A stretch of 13,270 bases of DNA from Caldifarciminota bacterium UBA2202 (GTDB lineage: Bacteria; Hydrothermota; 32-111). Both the position numbers and the translations under genes were made by a program. The stretch lies in the NCBI GenBank assembly GCA_002327905.1, contig DCUY01000088.1, positions 1 through 13,270 of the forward strand, given 5' to 3'. The notes below the pieces were generated by a model, which saw nothing but the letters and a program-made list of their open reading frames with translations, did no database searches and was not told where the DNA came from. Positions 7,977-13,270 of this stretch are shown here, in pieces. How positions within the stretch are numbered: position 1 is the stretch's first letter; every line of letters starts with the position of its first letter.

Positions 7977-8416
7977 TAATATTATTCTCCTTTTGCCTGT
8001 CTTCATGCACTCTTATGAGCAATGCTGATGAAGGAACAATTGTCTATTACGGATTCGATTTTTCAAGCGGTTATTTAAATTCCAATTTTGAGAAGAATGA
8101 TATTATTTCACTGATTGATTACAATCCGTCTCTTGAAACCAGCGAGAGAGAAATGTATATATATCTTCTTTTGGACACTCTGTCTTTAAGACAGAACTTA
8201 AAAGATTATGGAGTTGTTCCGTTCAATTCAATTGACAGAATAAGCTCTTCAATGGAATTCGACTCCATTTCAAGCCCGATTGATGTGGGGCATCTCTATG
8301 TGATGAAATGCAAAGACGGATTCGCCAAATTCAGAGTCATGTCAATTTCAGGAGCGACTCTGTTTAAGAAAGAGATACGGATGGTTTACGAATTCACTCC
8401 TGATTCCGAATTTTAA
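7955..8416 (+). CDS. Small lipoprotein of unknown function
   Basis: This 153-residue protein is not recognised as a member of a named family. A signal peptide (1-17) ends in a lipobox with LSSC at 15-18, so Cys18 is the predicted lipidated residue; Thr follows it. The mature part looks globular and soluble. The C-terminal half (GHLYVMKCKDGFAKFRVMSI, about 112-131, then a strand ending MVYEF) has an alternating beta pattern. It is the only plus-strand gene here and it diverges from mfd with 28 nt between start codons. The ATG at 7955 is required to retain the signal peptide. No Shine-Dalgarno sequence is visible, and the predicted promoter would give a leaderless transcript. Its stop directly abuts the convergent korC stop. 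It is real on the strength of the intact signal peptide and lipobox and the absence of a competing long frame opposite it. Confidence 0.8.
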   Translation: MNKNLIAIILFSFCLSSCTLMSNADEGTIVYYGFDFSSGYLNSNFEKNDIISLIDYNPSLETSEREMYIYLLLDTLSLRQNLKDYGVVPFNSIDRISSSMEFDSISSPIDVGHLYVMKCKDGFAKFRVMSISGATLFKKEIRMVYEFTPDSEF

Positions 8417-8971
8417 TCAGCAATTCTGCTTCACCTTCTTTTTTGCAACTTCAAATCCCATATTCACCGCCTTTATATTCATCTCAAGAAAGTTCTTCGG
8501 AACATTCTTTTCAACTGCTTTTAAGGCATTTTCTTCAGAGAAGTATCCTCCGACAATAGTAAGAATCCCCACTGATATCAGGTTTGTGAACATTTCACTT
8601 CCAGCTAAATCCTTTGACATCTGTGAAATTGAAAAAGAGAGAATTCTCTTGTCAAGAGGGTCGAACTTCTGCACATAAAAGTCGTCAATAATTATTATTC
8701 CTGTGGGCTTTATCTCTTTGTGATGCGCATCATACGCCTCCTGAGAGAGGCATAAGAGAATGTCCGCCGATGATATTTCCAAAGTGTAAATGTCTCCGTC
8801 GTCAATAATAATATCTGCTTTTGAGAGTTCTCCTCTTGCCGCGGCGCCGTAAATCTGGGACTGCACGACATTGAGGTTGGCATAGATGCCTGCGGCTTCA
8901 GCCAAAACTTTTGCGGCAAGAATTATACCCTGTCCGCCGTTTCCTGAAAGACGAATCTCTGCTCTCATCAT
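8417..8971 (-). CDS. korC: 2-oxoglutarate:ferredoxin oxidoreductase, gamma subunit
   Basis: This is the gamma subunit of the 2-oxoacid:ferredoxin oxidoreductase complex, which interconverts 2-oxoglutarate plus CoA with succinyl-CoA and CO2 using ferredoxin. The 184-residue length is normal for this subunit. The GxGGQG glycine loop is at residues 10-15 (GNGGQG). The segment VQSQIYGAAARGELSKADI (36-54) matches the family's QSYGPEARGG-type block, and NLISVG (130-135) is the usual helix cap. The start is an ATGATG pair overlapping the korB stop. The first ATG (8971) lies 4 nt from the AAGGGGTG site and the second (8968) lies 7 nt away, so either could be used. It is the last gene of the operon, and no terminator is visible between it and the convergent lipoprotein gene. 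Substrate assignment follows the alpha and beta subunits. Confidence 0.93.
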   Translation of the reverse strand: MMRAEIRLSGNGGQGIILAAKVLAEAAGIYANLNVVQSQIYGAAARGELSKADIIIDDGDIYTLEISSADILLCLSQEAYDAHHKEIKPTGIIIIDDFYVQKFDPLDKRILSFSISQMSKDLAGSEMFTNLISVGILTIVGGYFSEENALKAVEKNVPKNFLEMNIKAVNMGFEVAKKKVKQNC

Positions 8972-9795
8972 TTTTCACCCCTTTGGACTTTCTTTAATAT
9001 GTTTTCTTCATACGATTCGCAGTATTCGCTTCTTGTTTCATCCACAAATACTCCTACAGGGAATTTCCCCTCCTTTTCCTCTTCGCTTATTTCATTCCAT
9101 TTCTTTATTGAAACAGCCATGTTAGCGACAAAATCAAGCATCTGGTACGGCTCTTTCATTTTGTTTCTTCTTCCGAACTGGGTCGGGCATGTTGCCATGA
9201 TTTCAACAACGGAGAATCCCTTATGGCTTATCGCTTGTTCTATTATCTTATCCATCAGAGCCACATGGAAAGCGTCTCCCCTCGCCACAAAAGTTGCTCC
9301 AGCCCCTGTTGCAAGCTTAACAATATCAAACGGGGGCTCCACATTTCCGTACGGAGCTGTTGATGCGTATGCGTTTACAGGAGTTGTGGGAGAATACTGT
9401 CCGCCTGTCATTCCGTATATGTTGTTGTTGAAGATAATCGCAGTTATGTCTATGTTTCTTCTGCAAGCGTGTATAAAATGGTTTCCGCCTATTGCAAGAG
9501 CATCTCCGTCTCCCATCACATCAATCACTGTAAGCTTTGGATTTGCAAATTTTATTCCTGTTGCAAATGTCAGAGAGCGCCCGTGCGTTGTGTGCAGAGT
9601 ATTCATGTCAAGATAACCGGGGGTTCTTCCCGAGCATCCTATTCCCGAAATTACGCTTGTTTTGTTCTTATCAAGCTTGAGTTTGTCTATGCCTCTTAAA
9701 ATCGAAGCTGTTATTATTCCGTGGGCGCATCCGGGGCACCATATATGCGGGAGTTTGTTCGTGCGCAGATAATGGAATATGTTTTCATTATACAT
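8968..9795 (-). CDS. korB: 2-oxoglutarate:ferredoxin oxidoreductase, beta subunit
   Basis: This is the beta subunit, which carries thiamine diphosphate and one [4Fe-4S] cluster. The 275-residue length is typical of short KorB proteins. CPGC (20-23), GIGCSGR (51-57) and ATCPTQFGRR (201-210) supply four cysteines (C20, C23, C54, C203) that fit the cluster ligands. The TDP motif is GDGD (96-99) with NNNIYGMTGGQ (123-133) downstream. HTTHGR (68-73) and GGNHFIHACRRNID (103-116) are characteristic of the 2-oxoglutarate-type enzymes rather than pyruvate-type ones. The start overlaps the korA stop by 8 nt and has a strong GGAGG 6 nt upstream. Cytoplasmic, and part of a KorABC(D) complex. Confidence 0.95.
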   Translation of the reverse strand: MYNENIFHYLRTNKLPHIWCPGCAHGIITASILRGIDKLKLDKNKTSVISGIGCSGRTPGYLDMNTLHTTHGRSLTFATGIKFANPKLTVIDVMGDGDALAIGGNHFIHACRRNIDITAIIFNNNIYGMTGGQYSPTTPVNAYASTAPYGNVEPPFDIVKLATGAGATFVARGDAFHVALMDKIIEQAISHKGFSVVEIMATCPTQFGRRNKMKEPYQMLDFVANMAVSIKKWNEISEEEKEGKFPVGVFVDETRSEYCESYEENILKKVQRGEK

Positions 9796-10927
9796 TCATA
9801 ACCTCCATTATTTTTGTGCCTATTTCAGCGGGAGTTATAAGTTCTCCGTTCGCCTTGCCGAGAAATTTTACTTTGCACTTTGTTCCAGCCACTGCTCTTT
9901 CAACTTCTCCCTTCACCTGTCCGAGATTCATCTCAACAACAAGTATCATCTTTGCAGTCTTTGCAATCTTCTTTATGTTTTCATATCCGAAGGGCCACAT
10001 TGTTATAGGCCTGTAAAGCCCTGCTTTTATGTTGTTGAGTCTTGCATCCTTTATAGCCCTCATCGCGCTCCTTGCAGTCGCACCATAAGCTACAACTACT
10101 ATATCTGCATCGTCAACCATTCTCTCTTCATACCAGTTGAAATATTTTTTGTTATCGAGAATTTTATCCCTGAGCCTCTCCTGAAGCTTCTCAACCAAAT
10201 CTGGATTTGATGTGGGGAATCCCGTGTGGTCATGAGTGAGTCCTGTTATGTGGAATCTGTATCCCTCTCCGTATGGAGCGAGAGGAGGAACCATTCCGTG
10301 CTTAGTGTCAAAAGGATTGTAATTCTCCGGCTCCACTGTCGGCTTTGCCCTGTCAATTATTTTATATTCGCTTCTCGCCTCTATTTCAACCTTCTCCCTC
10401 ATGTGCGCTATTATCTCATCAGTCAAGAGTATGACAGGCACTCTGTATTTTTCCGACAGATTGAATGCCTCTATTGTCAGCTTAAATATTTCCTGAACCG
10501 AGCATGGGGTGAGAACTATTAATTCATGGTCTCCGTGCGTTCCCCACCTTGCCTGCATAACATCCGATTGAGCAGGATATGTGGGCATTCCTGTTGACGG
10601 TCCGCCACGCATCACATTTACTATCACAAGAGGAATCTCTCCCATTATCGCATATCCTATATGCTCCTGTTTGAGAGAAAATCCGGGACCGCTTGTTGCA
10701 GTCATTGCTTTTGCGCCTGTAAGAGATGCTCCTATTGAAGCGCCTATTCCTGCTATTTCATCTTCCATCTGAATGAATTTGCCATTCACCTGAGGAAGCT
10801 CTTTTGCCATTCCTTCTGCAATTTCGGATGACGGAGTTATAGGATATCCGCCGTAGAATTTGCATCCGGCAGTGATTGCCGCCTTTACGACAGCATCATT
10901 TCCCGACAACAACTCTATCTTAGTCAT
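9788..10927 (-). CDS. korA: 2-oxoglutarate:ferredoxin oxidoreductase, alpha subunit
   Basis: This is the alpha subunit, with the pyrimidine-binding fold of the thiamine diphosphate enzyme plus a transketolase C-terminal-like domain. At 379 residues it is the usual KorA length, without an N-terminal gamma fusion. GGYPITPSSEIAE (26-38), QMEDEIAGIGASIGAS (53-68), ATSGPGFSL (77-85) and NVMRGGPSTGMPT (104-116) are all close to the KorA consensus. The C-terminal domain begins near 270 (DADIVVVAYGATARSAMRAI). A separate gamma subunit gene lies downstream, giving the order alpha, beta, gamma. The ATG at 10927 has AGGAG 5 nt upstream and overlaps the fumarase beta stop by 8 nt, so translation with fumarase is probably coupled. 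2-Oxoglutarate is the likely substrate; other 2-oxoacids cannot be excluded by sequence alone. Confidence 0.95.
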   Translation of the reverse strand: MTKIELLSGNDAVVKAAITAGCKFYGGYPITPSSEIAEGMAKELPQVNGKFIQMEDEIAGIGASIGASLTGAKAMTATSGPGFSLKQEHIGYAIMGEIPLVIVNVMRGGPSTGMPTYPAQSDVMQARWGTHGDHELIVLTPCSVQEIFKLTIEAFNLSEKYRVPVILLTDEIIAHMREKVEIEARSEYKIIDRAKPTVEPENYNPFDTKHGMVPPLAPYGEGYRFHITGLTHDHTGFPTSNPDLVEKLQERLRDKILDNKKYFNWYEERMVDDADIVVVAYGATARSAMRAIKDARLNNIKAGLYRPITMWPFGYENIKKIAKTAKMILVVEMNLGQVKGEVERAVAGTKCKVKFLGKANGELITPAEIGTKIMEVMNV

Positions 10928-11429
10928 TATTTCTCCTGTTAAATATTGATTTGCCTTTACTGTCTATTCCAATCAGAACCGGAAAATTTTCGATTTCCAT
11001 TCTGAACAACGCTTCAGATTTAAGCTCTTTGTAAAGAACCGGCCGCATGCTCTTTATTCTGCTTCCGTATAGAGAACCCAAGCCGCCTATTGCCAAAAAA
11101 TATATTTTACCTAAATTTTTATGTATATCAATATCCCTCTCTCCCTTTCCGATTGTTGCAAAAAGATTCTTCTCAAACAAAAACGGCAGGAACCTGTCCA
11201 TTCTCTTTGCAGTAGTCGGTCCGCATGAAAACAAACCCTTCTCGTTTTTTTCAGTGGGCCCCGCATGAAAGATAATGCTCTCTTCTAAATAATCGGGAAA
11301 TATATTATCTTCATACATTCTTTTTAATGCCGCATCTCTTGCGGTATATATTATTCCGGAGAGAAGAACGGACTCTCCCCTCTTCATTTTATTAAGTTTG
11401 TTATAATTACGCACATCGGATTTTATCAT
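10920..11429 (-). CDS. Class I fumarate hydratase (or tartrate dehydratase), beta subunit
   Basis: This is the C-terminal-type subunit of the two-subunit iron-sulfur hydro-lyases that interconvert malate and fumarate; TtdB-type L-tartrate dehydratases share the fold. Family blocks are clear: LLSGIIYTARDAALKRMYE (22-40), FHAGPTEKNEKG (54-65), CGPTTAKRMDRF (69-80), TIGKGERD (92-99) and FLAIGGLGSLYGSRIK (111-126). Start choice: an upstream in-frame TTG at 11462 would add 11 residues but has no Shine-Dalgarno sequence and would overlap the alpha gene by 37 nt. The ATG at 11429 makes the usual ATGA overlap with the alpha stop, has AAGGG about 10 nt upstream, and gives a 169-residue protein starting MIKSD. 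It is followed by korA with an 8-nt overlap. Fumarase is favoured over tartrate dehydratase because of its place with the Kor genes. Confidence 0.88.
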   Translation of the reverse strand: MIKSDVRNYNKLNKMKRGESVLLSGIIYTARDAALKRMYEDNIFPDYLEESIIFHAGPTEKNEKGLFSCGPTTAKRMDRFLPFLFEKNLFATIGKGERDIDIHKNLGKIYFLAIGGLGSLYGSRIKSMRPVLYKELKSEALFRMEIENFPVLIGIDSKGKSIFNRRNND

Positions 11430-12241
11430 AAAATTATTTCCCTTACTCTCTCCTGAAAACAATTGAACATTACAGAAATGGGAAGAGAGGCAATGTGCCG
11501 CTCTCTTATTAAAACTCTGCAGTCCGCAACAGTCTCTCCGAAATTCAGACCCTGTATTCCTATTTTAAGGGCATTCGCTCCCTTCATTGCCATACTGCTT
11601 ATCTCTTTTTCATAAGATTTTTTATTATGACTGAACATGCCTGTTAGAGCCATTTTTGAAAGAAGAGCAGATTCCTCTGCCGATTCTCCGATTCCTATTG
11701 AGAGAATGTAGGGCGGACAGCCTCTGCTTTGGGCATCTTCAACGCATTTGACTGCAAAATCCGCAATCTCTTCATTTGAAGAAGAAGGAGAGAGCATTTT
11801 CATCTTTGAAAGATTTTCGCTTCCTCCGCCCTTTGCAAGAAGAACAATCCTTGGTTTTTTTGTATTTGTCTGAATTATGTGTATAACCGGATTATTTGAA
11901 TATTTTTTTTCTCTGTCAACGACAGAGAATCTCAAACCTTTCTTTTTTGTTATTTCATTGAGTTTTATTGAGATCTCTTTTTTCAAATTTCCTTTTATGC
12001 TAAAATCCTCTCCTATATCAAGAAAGACTGTCAACACACCCGTGTCCTGACACAAGGGCGTGAGATTCTTCTTTGAAAGTCCTTGATTCTCCATTATTAA
12101 TGCAAGAACCTCTCTCTCTAAAGAGTTTTTCGGTTTTACGGATGACAGAGAGTTGAGAATTCCTCTGCTCATTGAAGAATTCATTTTGAAATATTCATCC
12201 GCTATGAGTGATGAGAGTGACTTTGCGTTAATGCTCTTCAA
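11426..12241 (-). CDS. Class I fumarate hydratase (or tartrate dehydratase), alpha subunit
   Basis: This is the cluster-bearing subunit of an oxygen-sensitive [4Fe-4S] hydro-lyase for malate and fumarate. The 271-residue length is normal for alpha. The three expected cluster cysteines are present: C64 in PLCQDTG (62-68), C175 in RGCPPYI (173-179) and C261 in MFNCFQERV (258-266). KGGGSEN (137-143) and IGIGESAEESALLSKMALTG (182-201) are also conserved. Two family blocks are altered. The stretch before IH at 120-121, usually close to RxNTGDNTPA, reads KKYSNNPV, and the usual GlGGKTTaL-like block reads GLNFGETVADC. Catalysis is probably retained because the cysteines are intact, but substrate preference could have shifted. 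The start is a TTG only 3 nt after the ferredoxin stop, with a weak upstream site; the N-terminus aligns well with the family from there. It is co-transcribed with beta and the kor genes. Confidence 0.86.
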   Translation of the reverse strand: MKSINAKSLSSLIADEYFKMNSSMSRGILNSLSSVKPKNSLEREVLALIMENQGLSKKNLTPLCQDTGVLTVFLDIGEDFSIKGNLKKEISIKLNEITKKKGLRFSVVDREKKYSNNPVIHIIQTNTKKPRIVLLAKGGGSENLSKMKMLSPSSSNEEIADFAVKCVEDAQSRGCPPYILSIGIGESAEESALLSKMALTGMFSHNKKSYEKEISSMAMKGANALKIGIQGLNFGETVADCRVLIRERHIASLPISVMFNCFQERVREIIL

Positions 12242-12244
12242 TTG

Positions 12245-12469
12245 CTACTTTGCCGCTTTTTGTTCTTCCGCCTGACATTCAAAGACCTGTATTGCAAAAT
12301 CCGGACACCTGAGTTCGCACATGTGGCATCCTATACAGTCCTCAGGCCTCTTCGCCACCACCTTTCTGTCCTCTCCAATCTCAAGAACATTCTTCGGACA
12401 ATAGTGGACGCAAAGAGAACAACTCTTGCATAGATTCTTGAAAATTTTGTGAGTATAGCTTTTTTTCAT
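12245..12469 (-). CDS. korD: 2x[4Fe-4S] ferredoxin, delta subunit of 2-oxoglutarate oxidoreductase (KorD-like)
   Basis: This 74-residue protein has two full CxxCxxCxxxCP motifs: C14, C17, C20 and C24 followed by P25, and C45, C48, C51 and C55 followed by P56. It should bind two [4Fe-4S] clusters. Small ferredoxins of this kind form the delta subunit of four-subunit 2-oxoacid:ferredoxin oxidoreductases and pass electrons to soluble ferredoxin. The assignment to Kor rather than a free ferredoxin rests on its place as first gene of the kor operon. The fumarase genes intervene between it and korA, which is unusual. The ATG at 12469 has GGAG 5 nt upstream, and the leader from the predicted promoter is about 23 nt. 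The C-terminal tail (QAEEQKAAK) is charged and probably disordered. Confidence 0.85.
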   Translation of the reverse strand: MKKSYTHKIFKNLCKSCSLCVHYCPKNVLEIGEDRKVVAKRPEDCIGCHMCELRCPDFAIQVFECQAEEQKAAK

Positions 12470-12498
12470 TAAAACTCCATTTTTTTAGTAGTTTAAGA

Positions 12499-12526
12499 AT
12501 AATAATATATTAAAATATAATGTCAA
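12499..12526 (-). promoter_or_regulatory. Predicted sigma70-type promoter of the korD-fumarase-korABC operon
   Basis: On the minus strand a perfect TTGACA (12521-12526) is followed by a 16-nt spacer and TATTAT (12499-12504, five of six matches to TATAAT). Transcription should start near 12492, giving a short leader before the ferredoxin ATG at 12469. The promoter lies just after the mazF stop. Confidence 0.6.
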
Positions 12527-12538
12527 GGGTATTATATT
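12514..12538. repeat. 8-bp perfect inverted repeat spanning the kor -35 element
   Basis: AATATAAT at 12514-12521 and ATTATATT at 12531-12538 are perfect complements separated by 9 nt. The central segment carries most of the -35 hexamer of the kor promoter. It could be an operator, or a weak AT hairpin after mazF. An all-AT arm could also arise by chance in this composition, so confidence is low. Confidence 0.3.
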
Positions 12539-12539
12539 G

Positions 12540-12884
12540 TCATTCCGCCAAAAGAATTGCTGATATCAGCGATATAACCGTCTCTAAGTCATCCTTTTTC
12601 ATCTTGCAGATAAAATCGGCATTCCTCGCTCGCCAGTCAAGTGATTTAATCTGATCCGAAAGAACAACGCCGCTGATAAATCTTTCTTTGACAGCAACTT
12701 CAAATGGATAATTTTTAATTTTAGATGTTATCGGAGAAAAAAGGGCAAGTCCTGTTTTCTTATTATAGATTAATGGAGACAAAACCAGTGCAGGCCTCCT
12801 GCCGGTCTGCTCATGCCCGCTTTGAGGAGCAAAGTCAAGCCAGACGATGTCTCCTCTTTCAGGTACATATTCACCACGTTTCAT
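12540..12884 (-). CDS. mazF: MazF/PemK-type endoribonuclease toxin
   Basis: This is a sequence-specific mRNA interferase, the toxin of a type II toxin-antitoxin pair. The 114-residue length is typical (E. coli MazF has 111). The sequence matches the family throughout: YVPERGDIVWLDF (6-18), GHEQTGRRPALVLSP (23-37), KTGLALFSPITSK (43-55), YPFEV (59-63) and SDQIKSLDWRAR (76-87). R30 and T53 correspond to the E. coli MazF catalytic Arg29 and Thr52. The gene overlaps mazE by 14 nt, so the two are translated together. The start has an AGG close to the ATG and a GAGG further upstream. No frameshift or loss of key residues is seen, so the toxin looks functional. The recognition sequence cannot be read from the protein. 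Confidence 0.95.
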   Translation of the reverse strand: MKRGEYVPERGDIVWLDFAPQSGHEQTGRRPALVLSPLIYNKKTGLALFSPITSKIKNYPFEVAVKERFISGVVLSDQIKSLDWRARNADFICKMKKDDLETVISLISAILLAE

Positions 12885-13110
12885 TTCCTACGGCTTCCTC
12901 TGCTGAGATTTCCCGATGAACATTATTGTCATCAATTTTTTTAACAAGGTCTCTCAAATTATACTTTTTTCTTGCAGATGCTATCACTATTCCTTTTTCG
13001 GTTCCCTCGATAGTCACTTCGTCATTCTCTTTAAGTTTGAATTCTTTCAGCAAATCTTTCGGAATTCTTACTGCAAGACTGTTTCCCCATGCAGTTATTT
13101 TCGTGTTCAT
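12871..13110 (-). CDS. mazE: MazE-type antitoxin (AbrB-family DNA-binding)
   Basis: This is the antitoxin partner of MazF. The 79-residue protein has the MazE/AbrB swapped-hairpin DNA-binding block WGNSLAVRIPK (8-18), followed by the LKENDEVTIE strand region (26-35). It ends in an acidic tail with NNVHREI and VGNETW, the type of segment that covers the toxin's RNA groove. Start choice: an in-frame ATG at 13131 would add MYIQGEI, but those codons contain the Shine-Dalgarno sequence AAGGAG, which lies 5 nt before the ATG at 13110. The predicted transcript also starts near 13125, downstream of 13131. The ATG at 13110 is therefore the real start. It is probably autoregulated through the palindromic boxes immediately upstream. 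Confidence 0.93.
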   Translation of the reverse strand: MNTKITAWGNSLAVRIPKDLLKEFKLKENDEVTIEGTEKGIVIASARKKYNLRDLVKKIDDNNVHREISAEEAVGNETW

Positions 13111-13270
13111 AATTTCTCCTTGTATATACATAGTATATACATTTTCGCCTTTTTGTCAACCTCTCCGCCGCCCTGTATTGTGGTCATTTCTTTCGATGCC
13201 ATTCTTACCGCCTCTATTCGCTCTTTTGTATTTAATTTGTTTTTTTGCTCACGGCTCATGGCGTCTTTGT
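13107..13270 (-). CDS. Possible 3' end of an upstream gene (doubtful)
   Basis: One minus-strand frame is open from the right edge to a TGA at 13107-13109 that overlaps the mazE ATG. It would encode roughly 54 residues containing NKLNTKERIEAVRMASKEM, which looks protein-like and charged. The last codons run through the mazE promoter and operator and give MYILCIYKEKL, which does not look like a conserved C-terminus. No family is recognised. The open frame may be chance, or an upstream gene whose 3' end was taken over by the mazE promoter. Confidence 0.2.
   Translation of the reverse strand, partial: KDAMSREQKNKLNTKERIEAVRMASKEMTTIQGGGEVDKKAKMYILCIYKEKL
13122..13140. promoter_or_regulatory. Tandem palindromic operator of mazEF
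   Basis: Two identical palindromic boxes GTATATAC lie at 13122-13129 and 13133-13140, 11 bp apart (about one helical turn) and separated by ATA. One box covers the predicted -10 and the other covers the region of the predicted transcription start. This placement is what is expected of a MazE or MazEF autorepression site. Binding itself is inferred. Confidence 0.55.
13132..13159 (-). promoter_or_regulatory. Predicted sigma70-type promoter of mazEF
   Basis: On the minus strand a perfect TTGACA (13154-13159) is followed by a 16-nt spacer and TATACT (13132-13137, five of six matches). The start point would be near 13125, giving a leader of about 15 nt that contains AAGGAG before the mazE ATG at 13110. 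The -10 overlaps the palindromic boxes. Confidence 0.6.

Noticed and set aside
8999..9616. 205-codon plus-strand open frame opposite korB
   Set aside because: It lies wholly opposite a well-supported KorB gene and its product has no family features; it is a shadow of the coding strand.
9779..10210. 143-codon plus-strand open frame opposite korA
   Set aside because: It is antisense to the conserved KorA C-terminal domain and its Cys/Ser/His-rich product looks non-native.
11430..11462. Upstream TTG start for the fumarase beta subunit
   Set aside because: There is no Shine-Dalgarno sequence, it makes a 37-nt overlap, and the ATG at 11429 gives a standard ATGA junction and better family length.
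13111..13131. Upstream ATG start for mazE
   Set aside because: Its first codons contain the Shine-Dalgarno sequence of the later ATG, and the predicted transcript begins downstream of it.

Overview
The window comes from an AT-rich, probably anaerobic, diderm (Gram-negative-type) bacterium. The evidence for a diderm is a block of SurA/PpiD-like periplasmic folding factors plus two predicted lipoproteins. The evidence for anaerobic or microaerophilic metabolism is a ferredoxin-dependent 2-oxoglutarate oxidoreductase and a two-subunit, iron-sulfur class I fumarase. I cannot place the phylum from sequence alone. An uncultured lineage of the FCB group or a similar deep-branching phylum would fit, but this is inference. 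All genes but one lie on the minus strand, so the operons read from high to low coordinates.

Right end (about 13160 down to 12540): a compact mazE-mazF type II toxin-antitoxin pair. It has its own sigma70-like promoter, and the -10 is embedded in a pair of identical 8-bp palindromes that look like the autoregulatory operator. A short open frame of doubtful status runs in from the right edge.

Middle (12526 down to 8417): one tightly packed operon, korD-like ferredoxin, fumarase alpha, fumarase beta, korA, korB, korC. It begins from a good TTGACA/TATTAT promoter. The genes overlap by 4-8 nt or are 3 nt apart. The products cover two steps of the oxidative or reductive TCA cycle: malate/fumarate interconversion, and 2-oxoglutarate/succinyl-CoA interconversion with ferredoxin as electron carrier. 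The unusual point is that both fumarase genes sit between the ferredoxin gene and the other kor genes.

A single plus-strand gene (7955-8416) encodes a small lipoprotein of unknown function. Its stop codon abuts the korC stop with no spacer, and its promoter is interleaved with the divergent mfd promoter. It is predicted to be leaderless.

Left part (7954 down to 210): a second operon, mfd, a parvulin lipoprotein, a membrane-anchored parvulin-like protein, a SurA-like soluble periplasmic protein, and pdxA. It joins transcription-coupled repair, envelope protein folding and pyridoxal phosphate synthesis. The surA-pdxA junction matches the neighbour order known from Escherichia coli. The three folding proteins appear tethered in three different ways (lipid anchor, transmembrane anchor, free after signal cleavage) and differ in which parvulin domains keep the active-site histidines.

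I found no rRNA, tRNA, CRISPR array or insertion sequence. Nothing amounts to a clearly new biological system. The best leads are the interleaved divergent promoters with a leaderless lipoprotein gene, the three-protein parvulin set, and the fumarase genes placed within a split kor gene set.
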